From Microbacterium sp. p3-SID336 (lineage in GTDB: Bacteria; Actinomycetota; Actinomycetes; Actinomycetales; Microbacteriaceae), in NCBI RefSeq assembly GCF_025143365.1, contig NZ_JALXPE010000045.1, forward strand, positions 1 to 33,732: a stretch of DNA of 33,732 bases, written 5' to 3'. Position numbers and translations under genes: made by a program. Below the pieces are notes generated by a model that worked only from the letters and a program-made list of their open reading frames with translations, ran no database searches and was not told where the DNA came from. Below are positions 8,853 through 19,205 of the stretch, one piece after another (within the stretch, counting starts at the first letter, position 1; every line of letters begins with the position of its first letter).

Positions 8853-9436
8853 CCGACAGCAACGCGACTCCTTCCAAGTCCGCGCCGGAGAACCGTGCGA
8901 CCGAGGGGCCTTTCGACGACTCCGAGGCGAACCCGGTCCGGCCCTACATCGACCTCGGCGGCATCAAGATCCTTCCGCGGGAGGGGCTGAACCTGCGCCT
9001 CGAGGTCGAGGAGCAGTCCAAGCGGATCGTGGCAGTCGGCCTCGACTACGCGGAGTCCTCCCTGCAGGTGCAGCCGTTCGCCGCGCCCCGCTCCGGCGGC
9101 CTGTGGGATGAGACCCGCGTGCAGCTGCGCGATCAGGTGAAGGCGCAGGGCGGACGCGTCGAGGAGCGCGAGGGCCCGCTCGGCAAGGAGCTTCTCGCGG
9201 AGGTGCCTGCGACCGCCGCGGAGGGCTCGGGGCTGCGTCTCGCACGCTTCGTCGGCATCGACGGCCCGCGGTGGTTCCTCCGCGGCGTGATCGGCGGAGC
9301 GGCGGCGTCCGACCCCGAGGCCGCCGCGAAGGTGGAGGATCTGTTCCGCTCGATCGTCGTCGTGCGCGGCGGAGCGCCCATGCCCCCGCGCGATCTCATC
9401 CCGCTGAAGATGCCGGCGACGCCGGGCTCGGCGTGA
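8849..9436 (+). CDS. DUF3710 family protein
   Basis: A 195-residue soluble protein of unknown function, conserved next to dut in many actinobacteria. It starts with a polar, probably disordered stretch of about 30 residues. Recognisable family segments follow ([35 protein letters not shown]), then [18 protein letters not shown] and a C-terminal [10 protein letters not shown] motif. There is no membrane segment and no catalytic signature that I can assign. The ATG overlaps the dut stop (ATGA) and its own stop overlaps the next start (GTGA), so three proteins are made from one coupled message. The family call is firm, the role open. Confidence 0.88.
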   Translation: MTDSNATPSKSAPENRATEGPFDDSEANPVRPYIDLGGIKILPREGLNLRLEVEEQSKRIVAVGLDYAESSLQVQPFAAPRSGGLWDETRVQLRDQVKAQGGRVEEREGPLGKELLAEVPATAAEGSGLRLARFVGIDGPRWFLRGVIGGAAASDPEAAAKVEDLFRSIVVVRGGAPMPPRDLIPLKMPATPGSA

Positions 9437-10167
9437 GCACGCCCGCACCCGAGGAGCAGCGCCCGCAGAGCGCCTCCGACATCCTCGGTGCCGCGCTCGG
9501 AGGTGCGGCGCGCAAGGCGGGGCTCGACCCCGCAGAGAACGCGAGCACCCACAGGGTCGTGTGGTCGGCCATGGGCGGCTGGCGCGGGATCCTGGAGTCT
9601 GTCGTCCCGAGCCTCGCGTTCGTCGTGCTGTTCACCCTGCGGCCGGAGCCGCTGCTGCTTCCCCTCGGCGTGTCGGTCGGCCTCGCGGCGCTCTTCACCG
9701 TGATCCGGCTGGTGCAGAAGTCGCCGCCCTCCGCCGCTCTCGGCGGGCTGATCGCCGCGGTGGCCGCGGCGGGGCTCGCGCTGTGGACCGGGCGGGGCGA
9801 GGACAACTTCGTCCCCGGGCTGATCACGAACGCGGTCTACGGATCTGTCATCCTCGTCTCGGCGCTCATCGGCTGGTCCGTGATCGGGATCGCGGCGGGC
9901 TTCCTGATGGGGGAGGGGACCGCGTGGCGCGCGGACCGGCGCAAGCGACGCGCCTTCTTCTGGCTGGGCATCGCCTGGGCCGCGCTGTTCTTCGCGCGCC
10001 TGGCCGTGCAGTTCCCGCTCTATCTGGCGGGCGACGTGACCGCTCTCGGCACGCTCAAGCTCGTCATGGGGCTCCCGCTGTTCGCACCGCTGATCGCCGT
10101 CACCTGGCTGGTGGTGCGGGCGCTGTATCCCCGCGCGTCGCCGGAGGACGAGCCCGCCGCGGCGTGA
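9433..10167 (+). CDS. DUF3159 family integral membrane protein
   Basis: A 244-residue membrane protein with a cytoplasmic-looking N-terminus of about 50 residues, containing an SASDILGAALGG segment. About six hydrophobic stretches follow, at roughly 54-70, 74-93, 102-118, 132-158, 175-192 and 211-230. A charged loop RADRRKRR lies around 167-173. The open frame extends upstream, but the GTG at 9433 overlaps the DUF3710 stop and begins where family members begin. The function is not known; coupling to dut and DUF3710 is conserved but unexplained. It could be a transporter or a scaffold; nothing in the sequence decides. Confidence 0.87.
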   Translation: MSTPAPEEQRPQSASDILGAALGGAARKAGLDPAENASTHRVVWSAMGGWRGILESVVPSLAFVVLFTLRPEPLLLPLGVSVGLAALFTVIRLVQKSPPSAALGGLIAAVAAAGLALWTGRGEDNFVPGLITNAVYGSVILVSALIGWSVIGIAAGFLMGEGTAWRADRRKRRAFFWLGIAWAALFFARLAVQFPLYLAGDVTALGTLKLVMGLPLFAPLIAVTWLVVRALYPRASPEDEPAAA

Positions 10168-10169
10168 TA

Positions 10170-10195
10170 GATTTATCTCGACATCAAGATAAATC
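10170..10195. promoter_or_regulatory. 26-bp palindromic operator upstream of aconitase
   Basis: The left arm GATTTATCT (10170-10178) and right arm AGATAAATC (10187-10195) are exact reverse complements. The core between them adds GA/TC pairs, leaving mismatches only at one flanking pair and at the centre. It sits three bases after the DUF3159 stop and about 125 bases before the aconitase GTG. It is AT-rich in a region that otherwise averages roughly 70% GC, which makes chance unlikely. The size and symmetry suit a dimeric helix-turn-helix repressor or activator. The regulator is not encoded in this window as far as I can tell. Confidence 0.7.
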
Positions 10196-10320
10196 GCAGG
10201 CTTTCGTCTGCACGCCGCACGGAGCAGACTGGTTAGGTCCGCCTTCCTAGCAGCCGAGGCGCGCGGGCGAGCAAGATGGAGGCGCCTGTCGCTCCCATCC
10301 GAATAGAAGGAGACGGATTC

Positions 10321-13155
<2,835 letters not shown>

Positions 13156-13172
13156 GCCTCAGACACCAGCGT

Positions 13173-13222
13173 CACACAGGAGCACCCCGTCCGGCCTCGG
13201 CCTGGCGGGGTGCTCCTGTGTG
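13173..13222. terminator. Long perfect hairpin between acnA and padR
   Basis: A perfect 17-bp stem (13173-13189 with 13206-13222) closes a 16-base GC-rich loop, 18 bases past the aconitase stop and 24 bases past the convergent padR stop. Being symmetrical, it can terminate both genes. This is the longest uninterrupted inverted repeat I saw in the window. Confidence 0.85.
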
Positions 13223-13245
13223 CGCGTCAGTCGTCGAGCGCGCGG

Positions 13246-13800
13246 CTACTCTTCGCGCATCGCGTATCCGCCCGCCCGGAGCGTCGTGAGGAGCTGCGCG
13301 ATCCAGGCGACCTCGGCACTGGTCGCCTGATCCCAGAACCGGATCGCCTCCACATGATGGTCCCATGCAGCATCCGGGTCCAGCTCGTGCTCCCGCACCA
13401 CGCGGTCGCGCTTCGCGCCGACGGACTCGAGGCGCTGCTCCAGGAGCTCGATGGCGCGGGGCCGCGTCAGCTTGGTGAGGAAGCCGATGCCCGCCACGGT
13501 CTCCTCGGGGGTGTTCTCGTCAGAGGACAGCATGGCCTCGAGGAGCTCGATGAACGCTCGACGTCCGTCAGCGGTCGGCCGGTACCGGGTGCGGGCGGGA
13601 CCCTGCGGGAGAGCGACATCGTCGACCTGCTCGATCAGACCCTCGGAGTGCAGGCGTCGCAGTGCATGGTAGATCGATCCCTGAGCGACGTTGCCCCAGA
13701 GATCGACCCGCCAGGACTCCAAGTCCTTGCGGACCTGATATCCGTGCGCGGCTCCTCGATCGATCACCGCGCCGAGCACGAGCAGTCTGACTGCCGACAT
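13246..13800 (-). CDS. PadR family transcriptional regulator
   Basis: A 184-residue regulator with an N-terminal winged helix (residues about 1-85: RLLVLGAVIDRGAAHGYQV, then QGSIYHALRRLHSEGLIE, then a TRYRPTADGRRA wing). The C-terminal part is helical (about 90-175), the dimerisation region of PadR-like proteins of the Vir subfamily. PadR proteins usually repress a neighbouring operon and respond to small hydrophobic compounds. It diverges from the NAD(P)H-binding gene, and an inverted repeat lies in the shared promoter. GAGG sits six bases before the ATG. The ligand is unknown. Confidence 0.9.
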   Translation of the reverse strand: MSAVRLLVLGAVIDRGAAHGYQVRKDLESWRVDLWGNVAQGSIYHALRRLHSEGLIEQVDDVALPQGPARTRYRPTADGRRAFIELLEAMLSSDENTPEETVAGIGFLTKLTRPRAIELLEQRLESVGAKRDRVVREHELDPDAAWDHHVEAIRFWDQATSAEVAWIAQLLTTLRAGGYAMREE

Positions 13801-13827
13801 CCCACACCTCTTGATCGTCTCTCCGTA

Positions 13828-13856
13828 TAGGCTGACTCTAGTACAACTTGACTAGA
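13828..13856. promoter_or_regulatory. Divergent promoter and operator for padR and its neighbour
   Basis: TCTAGT (13837-13842) and ACTAGA (13851-13856) form a 20-bp inverted repeat. On the minus strand the TANNNT box TAGAGT (13840-13835) overlaps the left arm and would start padR with a leader of about 28 bases. On the plus strand TAGGCT (13828-13833) would start the other gene just inside the operator. Binding here could block both. The operator role is inferred from symmetry and position; no -35 elements are convincing. Confidence 0.5.
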
Positions 13857-13873
13857 TGAGAGGGCGGGACGCG

Positions 13874-14524
13874 ATGCACATCGTCGTGGCGGGAGCATCC
13901 GGGCGGACTGGCCGCGAAGTCGTGAGGCATGCGGTCAGCCTGGGCATGCGGGTGGCCGCGATCGTGCGCCCCGGTACGGAGTTCGCCGCGCCGCCCGGTG
14001 TGTCCGTGCTGCGTGCGGATGTGCTCGCCGACCAGGTCGCGGAGCTCCCGGCCGACGCCGATGTGGTGATCTCCACGCTGGGCATGGGGTCCGACCTCGC
14101 CACGCCGGTGTGCGAGCCCGGCACGAGGAATCTGATCGCGGCGATGGAACGCGTCGGCATCACGCGGATGGTGGCGGTCTCGGCCGTGCCAGCGTATGCC
14201 GCCGGTCTGGGCGAACCGTGGTGGTTCCGCATCATCCGGACGCTGGTGCGTCGGCGCATGCCCGCCGTGTACGACGACATCGAAGCCATGGAGCGCCTGC
14301 TCCAGGCGAGCCGGGCAACGTGTCGATGGACCATCGTCCGGCCGGGCTACCTCACCGACGGCCCGGCAACCGAGTACCGCCTGCTCGCCGAACGCAACGC
14401 CACCACCAGCGTCCACCGTGTCGATCTCGCGCACGCGTTGCTGGACCTCGCCGGCGACGATCGCACTGTCGGCCGTGCGTACGGCCTGCGGCGCGGCCGG
14501 ACCCGAAAGGCGGTGGCTGCATGA
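13874..14524 (+). CDS. NAD(P)H-binding protein, atypical short-chain dehydrogenase (NmrA/SDR_a5-like)
   Basis: A 216-residue Rossmann-fold protein. The dinucleotide motif GASGRTG is at residues 7-13, right after the first beta strand (MHIVVA). A conserved ISTLGMG follows the fourth strand and VSAVPAY the fifth, with IVRPGYLTDGP near the end of the fold. The usual SDR YxxxK is not evident, as in NmrA-like and biliverdin-reductase-like members that bind NAD(P)H without classical catalysis. The frame also offers an ATG at 13856, but that codon overlaps the operator; I prefer 13874 behind GAGG/CGGGA. It is coupled by ATGA to the downstream membrane protein. Likely a stress- or redox-related oxidoreductase; substrate unknown. 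Confidence 0.8.
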   Translation: MHIVVAGASGRTGREVVRHAVSLGMRVAAIVRPGTEFAAPPGVSVLRADVLADQVAELPADADVVISTLGMGSDLATPVCEPGTRNLIAAMERVGITRMVAVSAVPAYAAGLGEPWWFRIIRTLVRRRMPAVYDDIEAMERLLQASRATCRWTIVRPGYLTDGPATEYRLLAERNATTSVHRVDLAHALLDLAGDDRTVGRAYGLRRGRTRKAVAA

Positions 14525-14928
14525 GCGTGATGCTGCTCCGCGTCGGGTTCATGGCGGACGGGATCTGGAAGGCCCTCGTCGGCATCTCGATGCTGGTGTT
14601 CTTCCCGTTCCTCGTCGATGAGCTGCGTGCCCCGGGCCTGCTCCTGGCGCTCACATCGATCGCCGTGCTGGCCAGCGCGATCGCCGAGCTCGCCTACGCG
14701 GCGAGGAGCGGTGCGCGTTCCCATGTGAAGCACCTCATCGCCTACGACTCCGCATGGGTCCTGGTGTCGGTCGCCGCCCTGACGGTGGCCGCATCGAACG
14801 CTGACCTCGCCTGGATCCTGTGGCTCGGCTACCAGGTCGTCGCGGCGCCCGTCGTCGCACTCGTGTTCGGCGCCGGAGCGCGGAAGGGCGGGCGATCTGC
14901 CTCGGCCTCTCCTCCTCGTCGGAGATGA
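14521..14928 (+). CDS. Small four-helix integral membrane protein
   Basis: A 135-residue protein with four hydrophobic segments at about 14-33, 38-60, 74-92 and 97-118, and a basic, serine-rich tail (ARKGGRSASASPPRRR). The ATG at 14521 overlaps the previous stop codon, so expression is coupled to the NAD(P)H-binding protein and probably under PadR control. I do not recognise a named family. The topology is shared by small DoxX-like and similar four-helix families, but the residues that would identify those are not clear. The frame is open further upstream within the preceding gene, which is a shadow. Confidence 0.72.
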   Translation: MSVMLLRVGFMADGIWKALVGISMLVFFPFLVDELRAPGLLLALTSIAVLASAIAELAYAARSGARSHVKHLIAYDSAWVLVSVAALTVAASNADLAWILWLGYQVVAAPVVALVFGAGARKGGRSASASPPRRR

Positions 14929-15026
14929 TGGCGACCGCCGGCAGGCGAGGGCTGCGAGGCCCGAGACGCGAATCCCTCGCCGTGTCAAGGGGTGCGCGCC
15001 CAGGGGATACTCACGGGTCCGAGAGG

Positions 15027-15032
15027 TAGGAT
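15027..15032 (+). promoter_or_regulatory. Possible -10 box of dxs
   Basis: TAGGAT (15027-15032) fits TANNNT and would give a leader of about 50 bases before the dxs ATG at 15091. No good -35 is visible. The rest of the 162-base spacer 14929-15090 holds no other feature I can support, and there is no clear terminator for the preceding gene. Confidence 0.4.
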
Positions 15033-15090
15033 CGGTGAGTCGTCCGCACCCGTGCCGGACGCGTCCGCTGAAGCCTGTGAGGAGGCGCAG

Positions 15091-17031
15091 ATGCCCATTC
15101 TTCCGAGCATCTCTGGACCCCGCGACCTGGACGGGCTCTCGCCCGAGGAGCTGGAAGAACTCGCCGCGGAGATCCGTGCCTTCCTCGTGGAGAACGTCTC
15201 GCGGACCGGCGGTCACCTGGGTCCGAACCTCGGCGTCGTCGAACTCACGATCGCTCTGCACCGGGTGTTCTCCTCGCCGGACGACCCGTTCATCTTCGAC
15301 ACCGGCCACCAGTCCTATGTGCACAAGCTGCTGACGGGGCGTCAGGACTTCTCCGACCTGCGCGTGCGCGGCGGCCTGGCCGGGTATCCGCAGCGGCGCG
15401 AGAGCCCGCACGATGTGGTGGAGTCCTCTCACGCCTCGAGCTCGCTGAGCTGGGCCGACGGGGTCTCGCGGGCCCTGACGGCGACGGGCCGCTCGGACCG
15501 ACATGTGGTCGCGGTGGTCGGCGACGGCGCCCTCACCGGCGGCATGACGTGGGAGGCGCTGAACAACATCTCGGACGACAACGACCGCAACCTGGTCATC
15601 GTCGTGAACGACAACGGGCGCTCCTACGCGCCGACGATCGGCGGCATGTCGCGGTACCTCAACCGCGTCCGGACGGCCGCCGCCTACAAGGACCTGCACC
15701 AGCGGTCGGACCGGCTGTTCCGCGCCTTCGGCCCGGTGGGTCGTGCCGTCTTCCGCGGCGTGCGGGGCGGCACGCACGGCTTCCTCTCCCGCTTCACGAA
15801 CAACGAGGCGCTCTACTCCAACCTCGACATCAAGTACCTCGGTCCAGTCGACGGGCACGATCTGCCCGCGCTGCTGGAGACTCTCGAGCTCGCCAAGTCC
15901 TACGGCGCGCCGGTGATCGTCCACGCGATCACCGAGAAGGGTCGTGGCTACCAGCCGGCGCGCGACGACGACGCCGACCAGTTCCATGCGGTCGGCCGTA
16001 TCGACCCGGCGACCGGGGAGACGCTGTCGTCGGGCGGTCGCGGCTGGACAGACGTCTTCTCCGATGCCCTGGTGCGCGTGGGGGAGTGGCGTTCGGACGT
16101 CATCGCCATCACGGCCGCCATGCTGCGCCCCACCGGACTCGCGCCCTTCGCGGAGCGCTTCCCGGATCGGGTGTACGACGTCGGCATCGCTGAGCAGCAT
16201 GCCGTGGCGTCGGCGGCGGGGCTCGCGTACGGCGGGCTGCATCCGGTCGTCGCCGTCTACGCGACGTTCATGGGCCGCGCGTTCGACCAGGTGCTGATGG
16301 ACGTGGCGCTGCACCGTGCCGGCGTCACCTTCGTGCTCGACCGCGCCGGCGTGACCGGGCCCGACGGTCCCAGCCATCACGGCATGTGGGATCTGGCGAT
16401 GCTGCAGATCGTGCCGCATATCCGTATCGCCGCTCCACGCGACGGCGTGCGTCTCACCGAGGCGCTGGAGGAGGCTGTCGCCGTGGAGGACGCTCCCACC
16501 GTGATCCGATTCCCGAAGGGCGAGGTGTCCGCCGACCTGCCCGCCATCGAGCGGCTCGCCGACGGTGTGGACGTGCTCGCCCGCGGCGAGAGCGAAGACG
16601 TGCTGATCGTGGCGATCGGTCCCTTCGCAGCGCTGGCCCTCGACGTTGCAGATCGGCTCCGGGCGCAGGGGATCGGGGCCACGGTCCTCGATCCGCGCTG
16701 GGCGATCCCCGTACAGTCCTCGGTCGTGGAGCACGCCGCCCGCCACCGCCTCGTGATCACCCTCGAGGACGGCATTCGCGTCGGCGGCATCGGCACGCGC
16801 GTGCGTCAGGTGCTGCGTGAGGCGGGTATCGACACGGCCGTCGACGAGCTGGGGCTGCCGGACGAGTTCCTCGACCATGCCTCGCGCGAGCAGATCCTCG
16901 CGGACGCTGGGCTCACGGCGCCGAAGATCGCGCAGGACGTCGTCTCCCAGGTCCTCGGCACGCGCATCCCGAAGGCGCGCCACGCCGGAGAGACCGGAGC
17001 GATCGACCTGCCTCTGCACGAGCGGCGCTGA
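15091..17031 (+). CDS. dxs: 1-deoxy-D-xylulose-5-phosphate synthase
   Basis: First enzyme of the MEP pathway; it joins pyruvate and glyceraldehyde-3-phosphate using thiamine diphosphate to give DXP for isoprenoids (menaquinone, carotenoids, undecaprenyl carriers). In 646 residues the TPP/Mg motif starts at GDG 144-146 and continues to Asn173/Asn175. The catalytic glutamate is Glu368 in GIAEQHA, and DRAGVTGPDGPSHHG follows. Early substrate segments SRTGGHLGPNLGVVELT (about 37-53) and DTGHQSYVHK (70-79) are intact. I chose the ATG at 15091 because a clear GGAGG (15081-15085) precedes it; an upstream in-frame ATG at 14992 lacks family support. It is a stand-alone gene ended by a two-part hairpin. 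Confidence 0.97.
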   Translation: MPILPSISGPRDLDGLSPEELEELAAEIRAFLVENVSRTGGHLGPNLGVVELTIALHRVFSSPDDPFIFDTGHQSYVHKLLTGRQDFSDLRVRGGLAGYPQRRESPHDVVESSHASSSLSWADGVSRALTATGRSDRHVVAVVGDGALTGGMTWEALNNISDDNDRNLVIVVNDNGRSYAPTIGGMSRYLNRVRTAAAYKDLHQRSDRLFRAFGPVGRAVFRGVRGGTHGFLSRFTNNEALYSNLDIKYLGPVDGHDLPALLETLELAKSYGAPVIVHAITEKGRGYQPARDDDADQFHAVGRIDPATGETLSSGGRGWTDVFSDALVRVGEWRSDVIAITAAMLRPTGLAPFAERFPDRVYDVGIAEQHAVASAAGLAYGGLHPVVAVYATFMGRAFDQVLMDVALHRAGVTFVLDRAGVTGPDGPSHHGMWDLAMLQIVPHIRIAAPRDGVRLTEALEEAVAVEDAPTVIRFPKGEVSADLPAIERLADGVDVLARGESEDVLIVAIGPFAALALDVADRLRAQGIGATVLDPRWAIPVQSSVVEHAARHRLVITLEDGIRVGGIGTRVRQVLREAGIDTAVDELGLPDEFLDHASREQILADAGLTAPKIAQDVVSQVLGTRIPKARHAGETGAIDLPLHERR

Positions 17032-17070
17032 TCCGGCCCTCCGCTGCGCGCGGCAGCATCGAGGGCCGGA
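17032..17070 (+). terminator. Nested hairpin terminating dxs
   Basis: It begins with the base after the dxs stop. A perfect 10-bp outer stem, TCCGGCCCTC (17032-17041) with GAGGGCCGGA (17061-17070), encloses an inner stem GCTGC/GCAGC (17043-17047 and 17053-17057) with loop GCGCG. It is very stable, without a T-tract. Confidence 0.8.
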
Positions 17071-17095
17071 GCGGGCGGCGCACGGCTGAGACGGA

Positions 17096-17132
17096 CCGCG
17101 AGCAGGCGACCACCCCGGGCCGCGGCTCGCGG
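17096..17132 (-). terminator. Hairpin terminating glpD
   Basis: CCGCGAGC (17096-17103) pairs with GCTCGCGG (17125-17132), an 8-bp perfect stem ending five bases past the glpD stop on the minus strand. The 21-base loop is GC-rich and may fold further. With the dxs hairpin it forms a back-to-back pair between two convergent genes. Confidence 0.6.
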
Positions 17133-17137
17133 TGAGG

Positions 17138-18592
17138 TCAGCGCAGGAGGTCCAGGGTCTCGGCCACGACCGTCTCGACCAGCGGGAGCGCCTCGTCACG
17201 CTCGGCGTCGACCAGGCCGATGCGGGTGCGACGGTCGAGCACGTCGTCGGCGGTGAGGGCGCCCTCGGCGCGGACCGCGAACTCGATCTCGGCACGCGAC
17301 GGGCGCTGAGACGACTGATCTGCCATGCGCTCCCAGCGCGACGGCTGGTCGTCCACGAGCATGAGCGACGCGGTCGTGCTGGGGGGTGCGTCGATGCGCC
17401 GCGTCCGCAGCGCCAGATCGACGGCATCCTCCGCCATCCGTCGGTAGGTGGTGAGCTTTCCGCCGAGCACCGACACGAACCCGGCAGAGGCGACGCGCAC
17501 CAGGTGGCGCCGTGAGACATCCGCGGAGGACGACGCCCCGTTGTCCACCAGGGGCCGCAGACCCGCGAACGCGCCGCGCACCTGCGTGCGGTCGAGCGGG
17601 GCCGCGAGCAGCCGGTTCACGGTCGCCAGCAGAAACGCGATCTCGGCCTCGGTGGGCGCCGGCACACGAGGGATCGCGCCGGGGGCGTCCTCGTCGGTCA
17701 GCCCCACGATCACCCGCTCTCCGGCATGAGGGAGCACGAAGACATACTGGCTGATCGAGCCCTCCAGGGGTACCGTCAGCGCCGCTCGGGGGCGACCGAG
17801 GTCCGCCGCGTCGAGCACGACATGGGTCCCGCGGCTCGGGCGCACGCGGATGCCGTCGTCCAGTGTTCCCGCCCACACCCCGGTCGCGTTCACCACGCTG
17901 CGGGCGCGGAGGTCGAACCGCCCGCCGCCGAGCGTGTCGACGACGGTGGCGCCGTCCGCGCGCAGAGCCTCCGCGCGCACGCGCGTGAGGATCCGAGCAC
18001 CGTGGGCCGCGGCCGTGCGGGCGACGGCCACGACGAGAGCCGCGTCGTCGACGAGCTGTCCGTCGTGACCGAGCACCCCGCCGCGCAGGCCGCGGGGCGT
18101 GAGCGCCGGGAAGAGCGCCCTGGCCTGACGAGGCCCGAGCAGCCGGGGTGGCGGCAGCACACGGCGAGGAGTGCGTGCCTGGAGGCGCAGCACGTCGCCC
18201 ATCGCCATGCCCGCGGTACCGGCGCTGCGCTGTCGCGCGGAGACACCGGGGGCGAAGGGAAGCAACTGGGGAAGCGGCCGGATCAGGTGCGGGGCGATCG
18301 TCGTCATCAGCAGGTGCCGTTCGCGCGCGCTCTCGACGGCCGTGGCGACGTCGCCCGTGGCGAGATAGCGCAGCCCCCCGTGGACAAGCTTCGAGCTGAA
18401 GCGGCTGGTGCCCCACGCGAGGTCCTCCGCCTCCACGAGCGTGACTCGAAGCCCGCGGGCGGCGGCGTCGAGCGCTACGCCGACGCCGGTGATGCCCCCG
18501 CCGACCACCAGCACGTCGCAGGTCTCGTCCACCGCCGCTGCGAGGTCACGGCTTCGGCGGGCGGCGTTCAGCGCGGCGGCGGGATCGGTCAT
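17138..18592 (-). CDS. glpD: FAD-dependent glycerol-3-phosphate dehydrogenase (GlpD-like)
   Basis: Oxidises sn-glycerol-3-phosphate to dihydroxyacetone phosphate at the membrane, passing electrons via FAD to quinone. In 484 residues the FAD-binding motif VVGGGITG is at 29-36 and the signature GTSRFSSKLVHGGLRYL at 61-77. A later FAD segment VVNATGVWAG, a GGKLTTYRRMAEDAVD motif and the C-terminal DAO_C-type domain (DDVLDRRTRIGLVD) are present. It is shorter than many GlpD proteins (usually above 500 residues). Its start overlaps the TetR stop (ATGA), so it is the second gene of a TetR-glpD operon. No glpK or glpF lies nearby, so the context points to lipid metabolism more than glycerol catabolism. 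Confidence 0.9.
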   Translation of the reverse strand: MTDPAAALNAARRSRDLAAAVDETCDVLVVGGGITGVGVALDAAARGLRVTLVEAEDLAWGTSRFSSKLVHGGLRYLATGDVATAVESARERHLLMTTIAPHLIRPLPQLLPFAPGVSARQRSAGTAGMAMGDVLRLQARTPRRVLPPPRLLGPRQARALFPALTPRGLRGGVLGHDGQLVDDAALVVAVARTAAAHGARILTRVRAEALRADGATVVDTLGGGRFDLRARSVVNATGVWAGTLDDGIRVRPSRGTHVVLDAADLGRPRAALTVPLEGSISQYVFVLPHAGERVIVGLTDEDAPGAIPRVPAPTEAEIAFLLATVNRLLAAPLDRTQVRGAFAGLRPLVDNGASSSADVSRRHLVRVASAGFVSVLGGKLTTYRRMAEDAVDLALRTRRIDAPPSTTASLMLVDDQPSRWERMADQSSQRPSRAEIEFAVRAEGALTADDVLDRRTRIGLVDAERDEALPLVETVVAETLDLLR

Positions 18593-19185
18593 GGCCGCAG
18601 GTGTCCGTCCAGGGCGCTGCGGAGTTCGCGTTCCCACGCGCGCTCGTCGATGAGTTCCGCGACCGTGCCGTGCGACAGGACGGCGGACTGGGCGATGAGC
18701 AGCAGCATGACAGCGATCTCCCCGGGCGTCCCCGCGCGCACCGACCCGTCGGCCTGGGCCTCCGCGATGGCGTCGGCGAGCCAGGCGAGGATCAGCCGCT
18801 GGCTGGATCCGACGCGCTGCAGGGTGTACCGCGTGAAGGCCTCCGGCTCCTCCTCGAGCAGCCGACCGTACACGCCGTCCGTGCGGAAGAGCGCCGTGAA
18901 GCGCAGCACATCGTCGACGAGCGAGGCCCTGGTGTGCGTCCGCACGGGGAGTTGCGAGATGAGCAGGGCGACGCGGCGCAGCAGGGCGGCCCTGACCACG
19001 TCGTCCGCGTCGCTCCAGCTGCGGTAGATCGTGGGCCGGCTGAGGCCGGAGCGTCGCGCGAGTGCCGCGATGGTCACGCCGGTGACGCCGCCGCGCACCA
19101 GCAGTTCGTCGGTCGCATCGAGCACCCGGGTCTGCGTCGCGTCCCACGTCGGTATCGGCGGCGCCGCAAGTTGACGTTCTTCCAT
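18589..19185 (-). CDS. TetR family transcriptional regulator
   Basis: A 198-residue regulator. The DNA-binding domain occupies about residues 16-62, with the helix-turn-helix TIAALARRSGLSRPTIYRSWSD. The remaining helical part would bind a ligand and dimerise. It heads an operon with glpD and diverges from the flavoprotein gene with only 20 bases between the start codons, so it can control both arms from one site. The -10-like TACAGT on the minus strand lies 10 bases before its ATG, suggesting a leader of only a few bases. From memory, a TetR-type regulator occupies the same spot at Rv2250c in M. tuberculosis. Ligand unknown; fatty acyl-CoA or a lipid is a plausible guess given the neighbours. 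Confidence 0.9.
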   Translation of the reverse strand: MEERQLAAPPIPTWDATQTRVLDATDELLVRGGVTGVTIAALARRSGLSRPTIYRSWSDADDVVRAALLRRVALLISQLPVRTHTRASLVDDVLRFTALFRTDGVYGRLLEEEPEAFTRYTLQRVGSSQRLILAWLADAIAEAQADGSVRAGTPGEIAVMLLLIAQSAVLSHGTVAELIDERAWERELRSALDGHLRP

Positions 19186-19204
19186 GATGTGTCACACTGT
19201 AACG
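19171..19204. promoter_or_regulatory. Overlapping divergent promoters with candidate TetR operator
   Basis: On the plus strand, TTGACG (19171-19176) and CACTGT (19195-19200) with an 18-base spacer could serve as -35 and -10 and start transcription at about the ATG at 19206. On the minus strand, TACAGT (19202-19197) precedes the TetR ATG. Between them lies the small inverted repeat GTGT-C-ACAC (19189-19197). A protein bound here would occlude both promoters. Confidence 0.45.
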
Positions 19205-19205
19205 C

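Noticed and set aside
10233..10250. TTAGGT...CCTAG upstream of aconitase as an IdeR/DtxR iron box
   Set aside because: The left half matches TTAGGT, but the right half is shifted by one base relative to the 19-bp consensus and the middle does not match. An iron link for aconitase is attractive, but the sequence does not support it.
13848..13876. TTGACT (13848-13853) as a -35 for the NAD(P)H-binding gene
   Set aside because: A -10 at the proper distance would fall on the ATG at 13874 and start transcription inside the gene. The hexamer is better explained as part of the inverted repeat.
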